This document shows positions 24,229 to 31,820 of a DNA stretch of 64,000 nucleotides, one piece after another. Position numbers and translations under genes: made by a program. Source of the DNA: an uncultured Eubacteriales bacterium. GTDB taxonomy: Bacteria > Bacillota > Clostridia > Oscillospirales > Oscillospiraceae. Every line of letters starts with the position of its first letter. Within the stretch, counting starts at the first letter, position 1. Location: contig UQWI01000001.1 in the NCBI GenBank assembly GCA_900544765.1, positions 124,001-188,000 on the forward strand, written 5' to 3'. The notes beneath the pieces were generated by a model. The model had not been told where the DNA came from and did not search any database. It was given only the letters and a program-made list of their open reading frames with translations.

Positions 24229-24256
24229 ATTATAGCACAAAATTCAACATTGTTCA
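24229..24256 (-). promoter_or_regulatory. Extended -10 promoter of the GltS-like gene
   Basis: On the minus strand TGCTATAAT (extended -10, box at 24234-24229) with TGAACA (24256-24251) 16 bp upstream. Confidence 0.6.
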
Positions 24257-24397
24257 TATTATGAGGAAAAAGTAGACGTAAATTTTGCACTACTGCTCGA
24301 GCAAAAAATTAGCAAATATGCCGGTATGCTTCACAGATAAAACATTCGTATCCGCTGCATTTTCTCGCGTCAATCCGCACTGATACACGCTTTTTCG

Positions 24398-24427
24398 TTG
24401 CTATGCGTCAGCAATCTATGGTAAAAT
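24398..24427 (+). promoter_or_regulatory. Possible promoter of the ZIP transporter gene
   Basis: TTGCTA (24398-24403), an 18-bp spacer and TAAAAT (24422-24427). An inverted repeat TTGCT-N7-AGCAA covers the -35 region and could be an operator. The rest of the 272-base divergent gap shows nothing else I can name. Confidence 0.45.
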
Positions 24428-24446
24428 GGCGCAAGGAGGCGGTTAA

Positions 24447-25229
24447 ATGACGCTAAACACTCTCATTGGAATACTGATACCGCTGGCCGGGACAACCTTG
24501 GGTTCGGCCTGCGTGTTTTTGCTGCGCGGAGAGCTGCGCGCCTGGGTACAGAAGCTGCTGCTCGGCTTCGCCTCCGGCGTCATGATAGCCGCGAGCGTTT
24601 GGTCGCTGCTTATCCCCGCGATAGACATGGCCGCAGAGCAGGGCGTCACGGCCTGGGTGCCCGCAGCAATCGGCTTCCTGGCGGGCGTGGCCTTCCTCCT
24701 GATACTGGACACGGTCGTCCCGCATCAGCACCTCGACTGCGACAAGCCCGAGGGCTGCCCCACGCATCTGGGCAAGAACACCATGCTCGTGCTGGCCGTG
24801 ACACTGCACAATCTGCCCGAAGGCATGGCTGTGGGCGTCGTGTTCGCCGGAGCCGTCCAGGGCGGCGCCGGTCTCTCGCTGGCCGCGGCTTTCGCGCTGT
24901 CCATAGGCATTGCGCTGCAAAACCTGCCCGAGGGCGCAGTTATATCCATGCCCCTGGCCTCCGGCGGAGCCGGCAAGTGGCGCTCCTTCCTGACGGGTTT
25001 CCTCTCCGGCATAGTAGAGCCGATAGGCGCGCTCCTTACTATAGCGCTCACCTCGCTGATTACGCCTGCCCTGCCCTACATACTCGCATTCGCCGCCGGG
25101 GCCATGATATACGTCGTGGTGGAAGAGCTCATCCCCGAGGCGCAGAGCGGAGAGCACTCGAACATCGGCACCATAGGCGCGGCCGCCGGTTTCGTGCTCA
25201 TGATGATACTCGACGTCGCGCTGGGCTGA
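24447..25229 (+). CDS. ZIP-family metal transporter
   Basis: A 260-residue, eight-helix transporter. The metal-binding motifs are HNLPEGMAVGVVFAG (helix IV) and NLPEGAVISMPLASGG (helix V), plus a short HQHLDCDKPEGCPTH loop that can bind metal. ZIP proteins import zinc, iron or manganese into the cytoplasm; it most resembles the bacterial GufA/ZupT group. AAGGAGG is 7 nt before the ATG. Monocistronic; the next gene has its own promoter. Confidence 0.92.
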   Translation: MTLNTLIGILIPLAGTTLGSACVFLLRGELRAWVQKLLLGFASGVMIAASVWSLLIPAIDMAAEQGVTAWVPAAIGFLAGVAFLLILDTVVPHQHLDCDKPEGCPTHLGKNTMLVLAVTLHNLPEGMAVGVVFAGAVQGGAGLSLAAAFALSIGIALQNLPEGAVISMPLASGGAGKWRSFLTGFLSGIVEPIGALLTIALTSLITPALPYILAFAAGAMIYVVVEELIPEAQSGEHSNIGTIGAAAGFVLMMILDVALG

Positions 25230-25243
25230 TTTCCGCTCGAGCC

Positions 25244-25272
25244 TTGATTTTCGTGCGTCTGTGTATTATAAT
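25244..25272 (+). promoter_or_regulatory. Promoter of the YbaK-like gene
   Basis: TTGATT (25244-25249), a 17-bp spacer and TATAAT (25267-25272). Confidence 0.8.
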
Positions 25273-25303
25273 GGCGGTTAGTTTTGTAAAGCAGGTGATT
25301 CCG

Positions 25304-25777
25304 ATGTCAATAGAGAAAGGCCGCGCCTACTTCCGCCAGTTCGGCATGGAGGACAGGGTTATCGAGTTCGATGTGTCCAGCGCGACAGTGGATTTAGCGG
25401 CCAAAGCCCTGGGTGTCGAGGGCGCGCGCATAGCCAAGAGCCTCTCCTTCAAGCGTCCCGACGGAGGCGCGCTGCTCATCCTGGCGGCTGGCGACGCGCG
25501 CATAGACAACCACAAGTTCAAGGAGAAATTCCACTACAAGGCGAAGATGCTCTCCCCCGACGAGGTGCTTGAGCTCATCGGCCACCCGGTTGGCGGCGTC
25601 TGCCCCTTCGGTATCAACGACGGCGTGGAGATATATCTCGACGACAGCCTCAAGCGCTTTGAGACCGTGTTCCCCGCCGTTGGCAGCGGAAACAGCGCCA
25701 TTGAGCTCAATCTCGACGAGCTTTGGAAATACTCCAAGGCCCTCGATTGGATAGATGTTACCAAGCTCCCCGAATAA
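25304..25777 (+). CDS. YbaK/EbsC-family aminoacyl-tRNA deacylase
   Basis: A 157-residue single-domain protein of the YbaK/ProX editing family, which removes mischarged amino acids from tRNA. Conserved pieces are IAKSLSFKRPDGGALLILAA, the lysine-rich KFKEKFHYKAKMLSPDEV and the family hallmark GHPVGGVCPFGI near residue 97. A start ATG at 25304 has AGGTGA 7 nt upstream. The frame is open further upstream, but that region is the shadow of the ZIP gene. It converges on tyrS, sharing a terminator with it. Confidence 0.9.
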   Translation: MSIEKGRAYFRQFGMEDRVIEFDVSSATVDLAAKALGVEGARIAKSLSFKRPDGGALLILAAGDARIDNHKFKEKFHYKAKMLSPDEVLELIGHPVGGVCPFGINDGVEIYLDDSLKRFETVFPAVGSGNSAIELNLDELWKYSKALDWIDVTKLPE

Positions 25778-25823
25778 ATGCAATGAAGCCCCGCTGAGCT
25801 TTGTCCAAGCGCCAGCAGGCATG

Positions 25824-25858
25824 AAAAATCCCCCCGGTCATTACCGGGGGGATTTTTT
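25824..25858. terminator. Bidirectional terminator between the YbaK-like gene and tyrS
   Basis: AATCCCCCCGGT and ACCGGGGGGATT pair around CATT, flanked by A-run and T-run. Confidence 0.95.
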
Positions 25859-25859
25859 C

Positions 25860-27080
25860 TTATTTGAGTATTGCCTTGTTGAAGCTCTTCTTGCCGCGGC
25901 GGAGTATTACGCCGCCCTTGAGCTCGTCCTCCGTGAAGGCCCTGGCGATGTCGTCTACCTTCTCGTCGTTTGCGGTAACGCCGCCCTGCTGCACGTTGCG
26001 GCGGGCGTCGCTCTTGGACGAGCACAGGCCGGTCTTGACCAGCAGCGTGAGGATATCGGCAGTGCCGTCGGTGAGGTCATCGGCGGTGAGCTCGGTGGTG
26101 GGCATGAGCTCGGTGCTGCCGCCGCCGAACACGGCGCGGGCGCCTTCGCGGGCCTTGTTGGCCTCCTCCTCGCCGTGGACGAGGCTGGTGAGCTCCCAGG
26201 CCAGGATGTCCTTGGCCTCGTTGAGCTTGGCGTCCTTCCATGTGGCCATCTCGTCAATCTGCTCGAGGGGCAGGAAGGTCATCTTGCGCAGGCAGTTCAT
26301 GACGTCGGCGTCGTCGATGTTGCGCCAGTACTGGTAGAAGTCGTAGGGGCTGGTCTTGTCGGGGTCGAGCCACACGGCGCCGGCCTGGGTCTTGCCCATC
26401 TTCTTGCCCTCGCTGGTGAGCAGGAGGGTGATGGTCATGCCGTAGGCGCTCTTGCCGAGCTTGCGGCGGATGAGCTCGCGGCCGCCGAGGATGTTGGACC
26501 ACTGGTCGTCGCCGCCGCACTGCATCACGCAGCCGTACTCCTGGAACATGTGGTAGAAGTCGTAGCTCTGCATTATCATGTAGTTGAACTCCAGGAAGCT
26601 GAGCCCGCGCTCCATGCGCTGCTTGTAGCACTCGGCGCGAAGCATGTTGTTGACGGAGAAGCAGGCGCCCACGTCGCGCAGCAGCTCGATGTAGTTGAGC
26701 TTGAGCAGCCAGTCGGCGTTATCGAGCATGAGGGCCTTGCCCTCGGAGAAGTCGATGAACTTGCTCATCTGAACCTTGAACTTGGCGGCGTTGGCCTGGA
26801 TCTGCTCCTGGGTGAGCATCTGGCGCATGTCGGTACGGCCCGAGGGGTCGCCGACCATCGTCGTGCCGCCGCCGAGCAGGGCTATCGGGCGATTGCCCGC
26901 CAGCTGGAGGCGGCGCATCAGGTTGAGGGCCATGAAGTGGCCGATGTGCAGAGAATCCGCCGTGGCGTCGAAGCCTATATAGAACGTAGCCTTACCGGCG
27001 TTCAAAAGGTCGCGTATCTCCTCCTCGTCCGTGAGCTGGGCGATGAGCCCCCTGGCTTTGAGTTCTTCAAAAATCTGCAT
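25860..27080 (-). CDS. tyrS: Tyrosyl-tRNA synthetase
   Basis: A 406-residue class I synthetase. ATP motifs are SLHIGHFMAL (HIGH) and KMGKT (the KMSKS equivalent, with Gly). The tyrosine pocket includes FYIGFDATADSLHIGH, DFYHMFQEYGCVMQCGGDDQ and WSNILGGRE. The C-terminal 70 residues are an S4-like RNA-binding domain (KSDARRNVQQGGVTANDEKV). It charges tRNA-Tyr. The 117-nt leader is too short for a full T-box; it contains one strong hairpin (27107-27128). Confidence 0.97.
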   Translation of the reverse strand: MQIFEELKARGLIAQLTDEEEIRDLLNAGKATFYIGFDATADSLHIGHFMALNLMRRLQLAGNRPIALLGGGTTMVGDPSGRTDMRQMLTQEQIQANAAKFKVQMSKFIDFSEGKALMLDNADWLLKLNYIELLRDVGACFSVNNMLRAECYKQRMERGLSFLEFNYMIMQSYDFYHMFQEYGCVMQCGGDDQWSNILGGRELIRRKLGKSAYGMTITLLLTSEGKKMGKTQAGAVWLDPDKTSPYDFYQYWRNIDDADVMNCLRKMTFLPLEQIDEMATWKDAKLNEAKDILAWELTSLVHGEEEANKAREGARAVFGGGSTELMPTTELTADDLTDGTADILTLLVKTGLCSSKSDARRNVQQGGVTANDEKVDDIARAFTEDELKGGVILRRGKKSFNKAILK

Positions 27081-27106
27081 CGATCTTTCCCTTTCGTATT
27101 TGATTT

Positions 27107-27128
27107 CCGGGAGAGAAGGCTCTCCCGG
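27107..27128 (-). other. Hairpin in the tyrS leader
   Basis: CCGGGAGAG and CTCTCCCGG pair around a 4-nt loop, with outer CGTAT/ATACG bases able to extend it. No U-run follows, so it is not a normal terminator; a regulatory or stabilising role is possible. Confidence 0.45.
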
Positions 27129-27197
27129 ATACGAGGCAATATTGCTTTGACAACACCTCGCCGGTATGGGCGAAGGCGGTATCCCCCAAATCTTTTC

Positions 27198-27527
27198 TCA
27201 GCGCGTGTTCCTGCGGTACCAGCCCAGGAACACTGCAACGCTTATGAGCATGATTGCAAGTCCTACGCACGTCAGCAGCGCCATGTGCGTTTCAAAAAAG
27301 GCGGCGGCAGTCATAACGGCGGCGCCGGCAAGCACCGCGTACAACATGCGCGCTGCGCCGAGCTTCGCGCGCTCGCGGCCGATTTTCCGCCGGTGCTCCG
27401 GCGTGTCCGTGCCGTAGGGCGTGCAGACGTCTATCAGCCTGCCGAAGCGCATGGCCAGCGTAAGGGCAACTAACACGACGTCAATTATGACGGCTATCAC
27501 CAACGTTACAGCAGCTTCCGTGCTCAT
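27198..27527 (-). CDS. Small membrane protein of unknown function
   Basis: A 109-residue protein with three predicted membrane segments (about 5-26, 58-78 and 82-103) and a charged cytoplasmic loop (TDTPEHRRKIGRERAKLG). GAAGGAGG precedes the ATG. It lies between the C_GCAxxG_C_C gene and tyrS on the same strand. No family recognised. Confidence 0.75.
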   Translation of the reverse strand: MSTEAAVTLVIAVIIDVVLVALTLAMRFGRLIDVCTPYGTDTPEHRRKIGRERAKLGAARMLYAVLAGAAVMTAAAFFETHMALLTCVGLAIMLISVAVFLGWYRRNTR

Positions 27528-27562
27528 GGCGCGCCTCCTTCAAGCGGTGCGTAAAGCCTGGC

Positions 27563-27955
27563 TTACTTGCCCTCTATCATCCTGGCGGCCTTGTCTGCGC
27601 ACCAGGCGCAGAAGCCGTTGCATACGGCGTGGTCGCAGCCGTTCTGGGCGAGCAGGTCGTTGCAGCGGATGGCGCCGAACTGCTCCTTGAACTCAGCAGA
27701 GAATTCCTTGAGCGTCTCGGCCACCGGGCCGCCGGGCTTGCCCATGCCGTCCGCGCCAACAGTCAGGCTCAGGGCCAGCACAGCGCCCGTATAAGCGCCG
27801 CAGGCCTCGCCGCAGCGCAGCCCGCCGCCAAGTCCGGTGGCTAGGGCCTTGGCTTTATCCTCGCTCAGCCCGGCCAAATCTGCGAGGGCGACTACTACCG
27901 CCTGACCACAGTTGAGGGTTTCTTTGAGCTCCGCAGCTTTTTCACCGTAAGTCAT
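27563..27955 (-). CDS. C_GCAxxG_C_C-family redox-like protein
   Basis: A 130-residue cysteine-rich protein. The family signature is visible as NCGQAVVVAL near the start, GLGGGLRCGEACGAYTGAVL in the middle and CNDLLAQNGCDHAVCNGFCAWC at the end. Members of this family (Pfam C_GCAxxG_C_C) are presumed redox or metal-binding proteins of anaerobes and often accompany oxidoreductases or regulators; the reaction is unknown. The ATG at 27955 follows GGGAGGAG, which overlaps the end of recN, so it is probably co-transcribed with recN. Confidence 0.88.
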   Translation of the reverse strand: MTYGEKAAELKETLNCGQAVVVALADLAGLSEDKAKALATGLGGGLRCGEACGAYTGAVLALSLTVGADGMGKPGGPVAETLKEFSAEFKEQFGAIRCNDLLAQNGCDHAVCNGFCAWCADKAARMIEGK

Positions 27956-27956
27956 A

Positions 27957-29672
27957 TTATTTCTCCTCCCTTTTGTAAGCGCTCGCAGCGTCAAGCTGCT
28001 CCTCGGCGCTTTTGAGCGTGATATCTGTTATATTGTCCCCACCGTGCATGCGGGCTATCTCGCGTATCCTGCCCTCCTTGTCCAGGGCTGTCACGGCCGT
28101 ATATGTCCTGCCGGAGCGGGTACGCTTCTCTACGTGGAAATGAGTGTCCGCCATGGCGGCAATCTGCGGCAGGTGCGTGACGCAGATGACCTGCTTGCGT
28201 CTGGCTATGTGCGAGAGTTTTTCCGCAACACGCTGGGCAGCGACGCCGGAAATACCCTCGTCTATCTCGTCGAACACCAGCGTTTCAGGCCCGGAACGCT
28301 CGCTGAGCGCATCCTTCATCACCAGCATTATCCTTGCCAGCTCGCCGCCGGATGCAATCTTGGATATGCGCCCCGGCTCCTCTCCCGCGTTTGCGCTCAT
28401 AAGGAAACGCACCATGTCGCCTCCGGTTGAGTCAAATCCGGGCTTGCCGCCCAGTGGGCTAATCTCCACTTCAAAGCGCACGTTCGGCATGCTCAGCTCA
28501 CGCAGTCCGGACTGTACGCGCTCCTTCAAACTCTTTGCCGCTTCAACGCGTTTATGTGTAAGTGTCTGTGAGGCATTATACGCCGATTTTTCCCTTTTTG
28601 CAAGCTCTAAAGCCAGCTCTTCCCGGGCCTCGGCGGAATTTTTCAGCGTTTCGTACTCCTCCCGGGCGCTCTCGAGCTTTTCAATCAGCCCGTTTTCATC
28701 GCACTGGTAGCGTTTGGCCAGCCGCCTGAGCTGCTGGAGCCGCGTCTCAATGGCGTCGTACTCGCCCTCGTTTATGTCCAGGCCCTCGCGCAGGTCGCGT
28801 ATACGCTCCGCCGCATCGGTGAGCTCGTTCACAGCGCTGGTGAGTTCGTCGGCGGCCTCCGTCAGCTCCGGAGCGTAGCGGGCCGCCGTCCGGCAATGCG
28901 CTTCGGCCTCGCCCGTCAAATCTATCGCGCTGCCGGAAGCGCCGTACAGCGCCTCATAGGCCGCGTCCAAGGCCTCGGTGAGCTTTTCCGAATTGCGCAG
29001 CAGGTCGCGCCTGGCTGTCAGCTGCTCGGTCTCCCCCGCTTTCAGGTTAGCGGCGCCGAGCTCCTCCACCGTGCGCTCGAGCTCGTAGAGGCGCATCTCA
29101 CGCTCCCGCTCTCCCATGTCGAGCTTTTGCAGGGCAGCACGAGTCTCGCAATAGGCCTTGTACTTCTCCGTGAAGGCGGCGGCATACTTGTCCAGTTCCC
29201 CGAAGGCGTCGAGATAACCGCGGTGGTTGCTCTCATCGAGCAGCGCCCTGCCGTCGTTCTGCCCGTGTATGTCGCCGAGCATCGCACCCAGGCGGCGCAG
29301 CTCCCCGGCCATAACGCTCTCGCCGTTGACGGTGGCGCTGCTCTTTCCCTCGGTGCTGATTCGGCGGCGTATGATTATACCCTCGTCGTCGCTCTCCCCG
29401 GAGGCGTCATAATACCCCACCGGCTCGAGGTCATTATCAAGCAGCCATTTCTCGGCCTTTTTGTCGGAGAAAACCGCAGACACGCTGGCCTTAGGCGCGC
29501 CCGTGCGCACCAGCTCGCGGCTCACGCGCGAGCCAAGCACGGCCTGGAGCGAATCTATCACGATACTCTTGCCAGCGCCGGTTTCGCCCGTAAGTACGTT
29601 GAGGCCCGGAGCCGGCTCTATGTCCGCGCTCTCTATGACCGCTATATTCTCAATGTGCAGCTCTTTGAGCAT
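27957..29672 (-). CDS. recN: DNA repair protein RecN
   Basis: A 571-residue SMC-like ATPase. Walker A is GETGAGKSIVIDSL near residue 30; long coiled-coil segments fill about 160-360; the C-terminal ABC signature and Walker B are ASGGELARIMLVMK and LVFDEIDEGISG. RecN holds broken DNA ends together during recombinational repair. It follows argR, the usual Firmicutes order (tlyA-nadK-argR-recN). Confidence 0.97.
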   Translation of the reverse strand: MLKELHIENIAVIESADIEPAPGLNVLTGETGAGKSIVIDSLQAVLGSRVSRELVRTGAPKASVSAVFSDKKAEKWLLDNDLEPVGYYDASGESDDEGIIIRRRISTEGKSSATVNGESVMAGELRRLGAMLGDIHGQNDGRALLDESNHRGYLDAFGELDKYAAAFTEKYKAYCETRAALQKLDMGEREREMRLYELERTVEELGAANLKAGETEQLTARRDLLRNSEKLTEALDAAYEALYGASGSAIDLTGEAEAHCRTAARYAPELTEAADELTSAVNELTDAAERIRDLREGLDINEGEYDAIETRLQQLRRLAKRYQCDENGLIEKLESAREEYETLKNSAEAREELALELAKREKSAYNASQTLTHKRVEAAKSLKERVQSGLRELSMPNVRFEVEISPLGGKPGFDSTGGDMVRFLMSANAGEEPGRISKIASGGELARIMLVMKDALSERSGPETLVFDEIDEGISGVAAQRVAEKLSHIARRKQVICVTHLPQIAAMADTHFHVEKRTRSGRTYTAVTALDKEGRIREIARMHGGDNITDITLKSAEEQLDAASAYKREEK

Positions 29673-29719
29673 GTCCTACCTCACAATTTCATTTAAAGCC
29701 GGGCCGCGCCGGCTGCGGC

Positions 29720-30166
29720 TCAAAACAGCTTTCTCAGCTCGGAGCAGAGCGACTCGGCGCTCTTTACGTCGTGCATGGCCACAAACACCGTGTCGTCTCC
29801 GGCGACAGTGCCCACGACAGAGCTGACGCGCATGGAGTCAATCGCGCTGCTTGCTGCCTGGGCCAGGCCGGGCAGGGTCTTGATAACGATGATGTTCATC
29901 GCCGTGTTGCAGTTGACAACGCCCTCACGGAAAATGGTGCTCAGCCTGTCTCCCAGCTCCGGCGTAGTGTTGTCTCCCGCCGCAGCGTAGTAGACACGGC
30001 CGTTCCTCGGCTGCTTGATAAGCCGTAAGTCCTTGATGTCGCGCGAGAGCGTAGCCTGCGTGGTCTTTATCCCGCGCTCAAGCAGCGCCTGCCTGAGCTG
30101 ATGCTGGGTCTCAATCTCCGTTGAAGATATGATGTCCAGTATAGCCTTGTGACGAATTGACTTCAT
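29720..30166 (-). CDS. argR: Arginine repressor ArgR/AhrC
   Basis: A 148-residue protein of normal length. The N-terminal winged helix carries QHQLRQALLERGIKTTQATL with SRDIKDLRLIK; the C-terminal hexamerisation/arginine domain has GTVAGDDTVFVAMHDVKSAE. It represses arginine biosynthesis and activates catabolism when arginine is bound. AGGAGG precedes the ATG. It sits in the tlyA-nadK-argR-recN operon. Confidence 0.97.
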   Translation of the reverse strand: MKSIRHKAILDIISSTEIETQHQLRQALLERGIKTTQATLSRDIKDLRLIKQPRNGRVYYAAAGDNTTPELGDRLSTIFREGVVNCNTAMNIIVIKTLPGLAQAASSAIDSMRVSSVVGTVAGDDTVFVAMHDVKSAESLCSELRKLF

Positions 30167-30180
30167 AGCCGCCTCCTGTT

Positions 30181-31020
30181 TTATGGTGTAGCAAGTTTGC
30201 CGAGGGCCGTGTCGTAAAAGCTTCTGCCTGCCACGTCGGCCAAAACTATCTTGTTCTCGCTGCGCCTTACGCAGACCTCGTCGCCGCTGTCGAGCTCCAC
30301 AGCCGGGCTGCCGTCCACGGAGAGAAAAACCCTGCGGTTGTCGCGGTGTATCGGCGTGACAGTCACGGCGCGCTCCGGCGCGAGCACAAAGCTCCTCGCG
30401 CTCATAGAGTGGGCGCAGATTGGCGTGATGACTATATTCTCCGCCTCCGGCTCCACAATCGGCCCGCCCGCCGACATGGAGTAAGCGGTTGAACCCGTTG
30501 GGGTTGAGACAATCACCCCGTCGCCGGAAAATGACGCTATGCGCTTCCCGTCCGAGGACACGGTCAAGTCCACGCAGTTGACATCGCTCTTCACAACGGC
30601 GTCATTGAGCGCGTGGTCGCAGAAGGTGTCGCCCGCGGCCCTTACGAGCATGACGTCCAGCAGCATGCGCTCGCTGGCCTGGTACTCTCCCGCCGCGGCC
30701 CTTTTGACCAGTGCTAGGTCCTCGGGCTCTATATCTGCCATAAAACCCTTTGTACCCACATTTACGCCTAGCATCGGGACGCCGAGCGTAAACACCTGCC
30801 TGGCTACATGCAGCATTGTGCCGTCCCCGCCGAAGGTTATTATCATGCCTGCGCCGCGCGCGGCCTCCGGCAGCGGCACCATCTGCGAGTCGCTCGGCAC
30901 GTTCACGAAGGCCGGGCTTATGACCGTACTGTGCCCGTCGGCCTCGAGCATGGCCTTGGCGGCCTTGGTCAGTGTCAGTCCGCGGTCGCGGTATGGGTTA
31001 GGTGATAGGACTATTTTCAT
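30181..31020 (-). CDS. nadK: NAD kinase
   Basis: A 279-residue kinase that phosphorylates NAD to NADP. The diagnostic GGDGT motif is ITFGGDGTMLHVAR and the second conserved stretch is VIVSTPTGSTAYSMSAGGPI. Start overlaps the stop of tlyA by 4 nt; argR follows after 14 nt. Confidence 0.97.
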   Translation of the reverse strand: MKIVLSPNPYRDRGLTLTKAAKAMLEADGHSTVISPAFVNVPSDSQMVPLPEAARGAGMIITFGGDGTMLHVARQVFTLGVPMLGVNVGTKGFMADIEPEDLALVKRAAAGEYQASERMLLDVMLVRAAGDTFCDHALNDAVVKSDVNCVDLTVSSDGKRIASFSGDGVIVSTPTGSTAYSMSAGGPIVEPEAENIVITPICAHSMSARSFVLAPERAVTVTPIHRDNRRVFLSVDGSPAVELDSGDEVCVRRSENKIVLADVAGRSFYDTALGKLATP

Positions 31021-31820
31021 TTCTTGTCCAGCTCCCCGTGGGACGCGGCTACAAGGGCCGGTATGTCCGGCGCTATGCCCTCATGCGCCCCCTTTTTGAG
31101 ATATGCCAGGTATTCTATATTCCCCTCGGGGCCGCGTATGGGCGAGTAGTCCAGGCCCATGAGCGTATAACCCGCCGTGGGGAAGAAATCACACATTTCA
31201 GCCAGCACGCGCTCATGCACCGCGCGGTCGCGCACAACGCCCTTCTTTCCGACGTCTGCCCTTCCCGCCTCGAATTGCGGCTTGATGAGGCACACAATCT
31301 CGCCCTCGGGCTTGAGCAGCCCGTGCAGCGCGGGCAAAATCAAGCGGATGGATATGAACGACAGGTCCATAACGCCGATATCCATGCTCTCCGGGAACAT
31401 GTCCGGCGTGAGGCTTCTCGCGTTCGTGCGCTCCATGACGACAACACGCTCATTCTGCCGCAGGCTCCAGGCGAGCTGGCCGTAGCCGACGTCGACGGCG
31501 TAGACCCTCGCCGCGCCGTTCTTCAGCAGCACGTCGGTGAAGCCTCCGGTGCTCGCGCCGCAGTCTATGCACACCTTGCCCTCGGGCGCTATTGGGAAGC
31601 TCTCCAGCGCCTTTGCCAGCTTGAAACCGCCGCGCGAGACGTACGGGCACGCGCTGCCCCGCACCTCTATTTTCGCCTCGTCTGACACAGGTGTCCCCGG
31701 CTTGTCGGACCTCTGCCCGTTTACATACACCAGGCCGCTCATTATGGTCGCCTTGGCTCTCTCCCGGCTTTCTGCCAAGCCGAGTTCAAAGAGCCTCTGG
31801 TCGAGCCTTTTACCCTTCAT
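31017..31820 (-). CDS. tlyA: TlyA-family rRNA (cytidine-2'-O)-methyltransferase
   Basis: A 267-residue protein. Residues 1-65 are an S4 RNA-binding domain (RLDQRLFELGLAESRERAKA) and the rest an FtsJ/RrmJ-type SAM methyltransferase (YVSRGGFKLAKALE, IDCGASTGGFTDVLL). TlyA enzymes methylate 16S and/or 23S rRNA and can set capreomycin sensitivity. It overlaps dxs upstream by 11 nt and nadK downstream by 4 nt, so translation is coupled. Confidence 0.95.
   Translation of the reverse strand: MKGKRLDQRLFELGLAESRERAKATIMSGLVYVNGQRSDKPGTPVSDEAKIEVRGSACPYVSRGGFKLAKALESFPIAPEGKVCIDCGASTGGFTDVLLKNGAARVYAVDVGYGQLAWSLRQNERVVVMERTNARSLTPDMFPESMDIGVMDLSFISIRLILPALHGLLKPEGEIVCLIKPQFEAGRADVGKKGVVRDRAVHERVLAEMCDFFPTAGYTLMGLDYSPIRGPEGNIEYLAYLKKGAHEGIAPDIPALVAASHGELDKK

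Noticed and set aside
27081..27197. T-box riboswitch before tyrS
   Set aside because: A GGATACCGCC stretch hints at the T-box signature, but the leader is only 117 nt, lacks stem I and has no U-run terminator.
25755..27473. Open frame of about 570 codons on the plus strand
   Set aside because: Antisense to tyrS; the translation is repetitive Ala/Leu/Gly/Glu/His without domain features.
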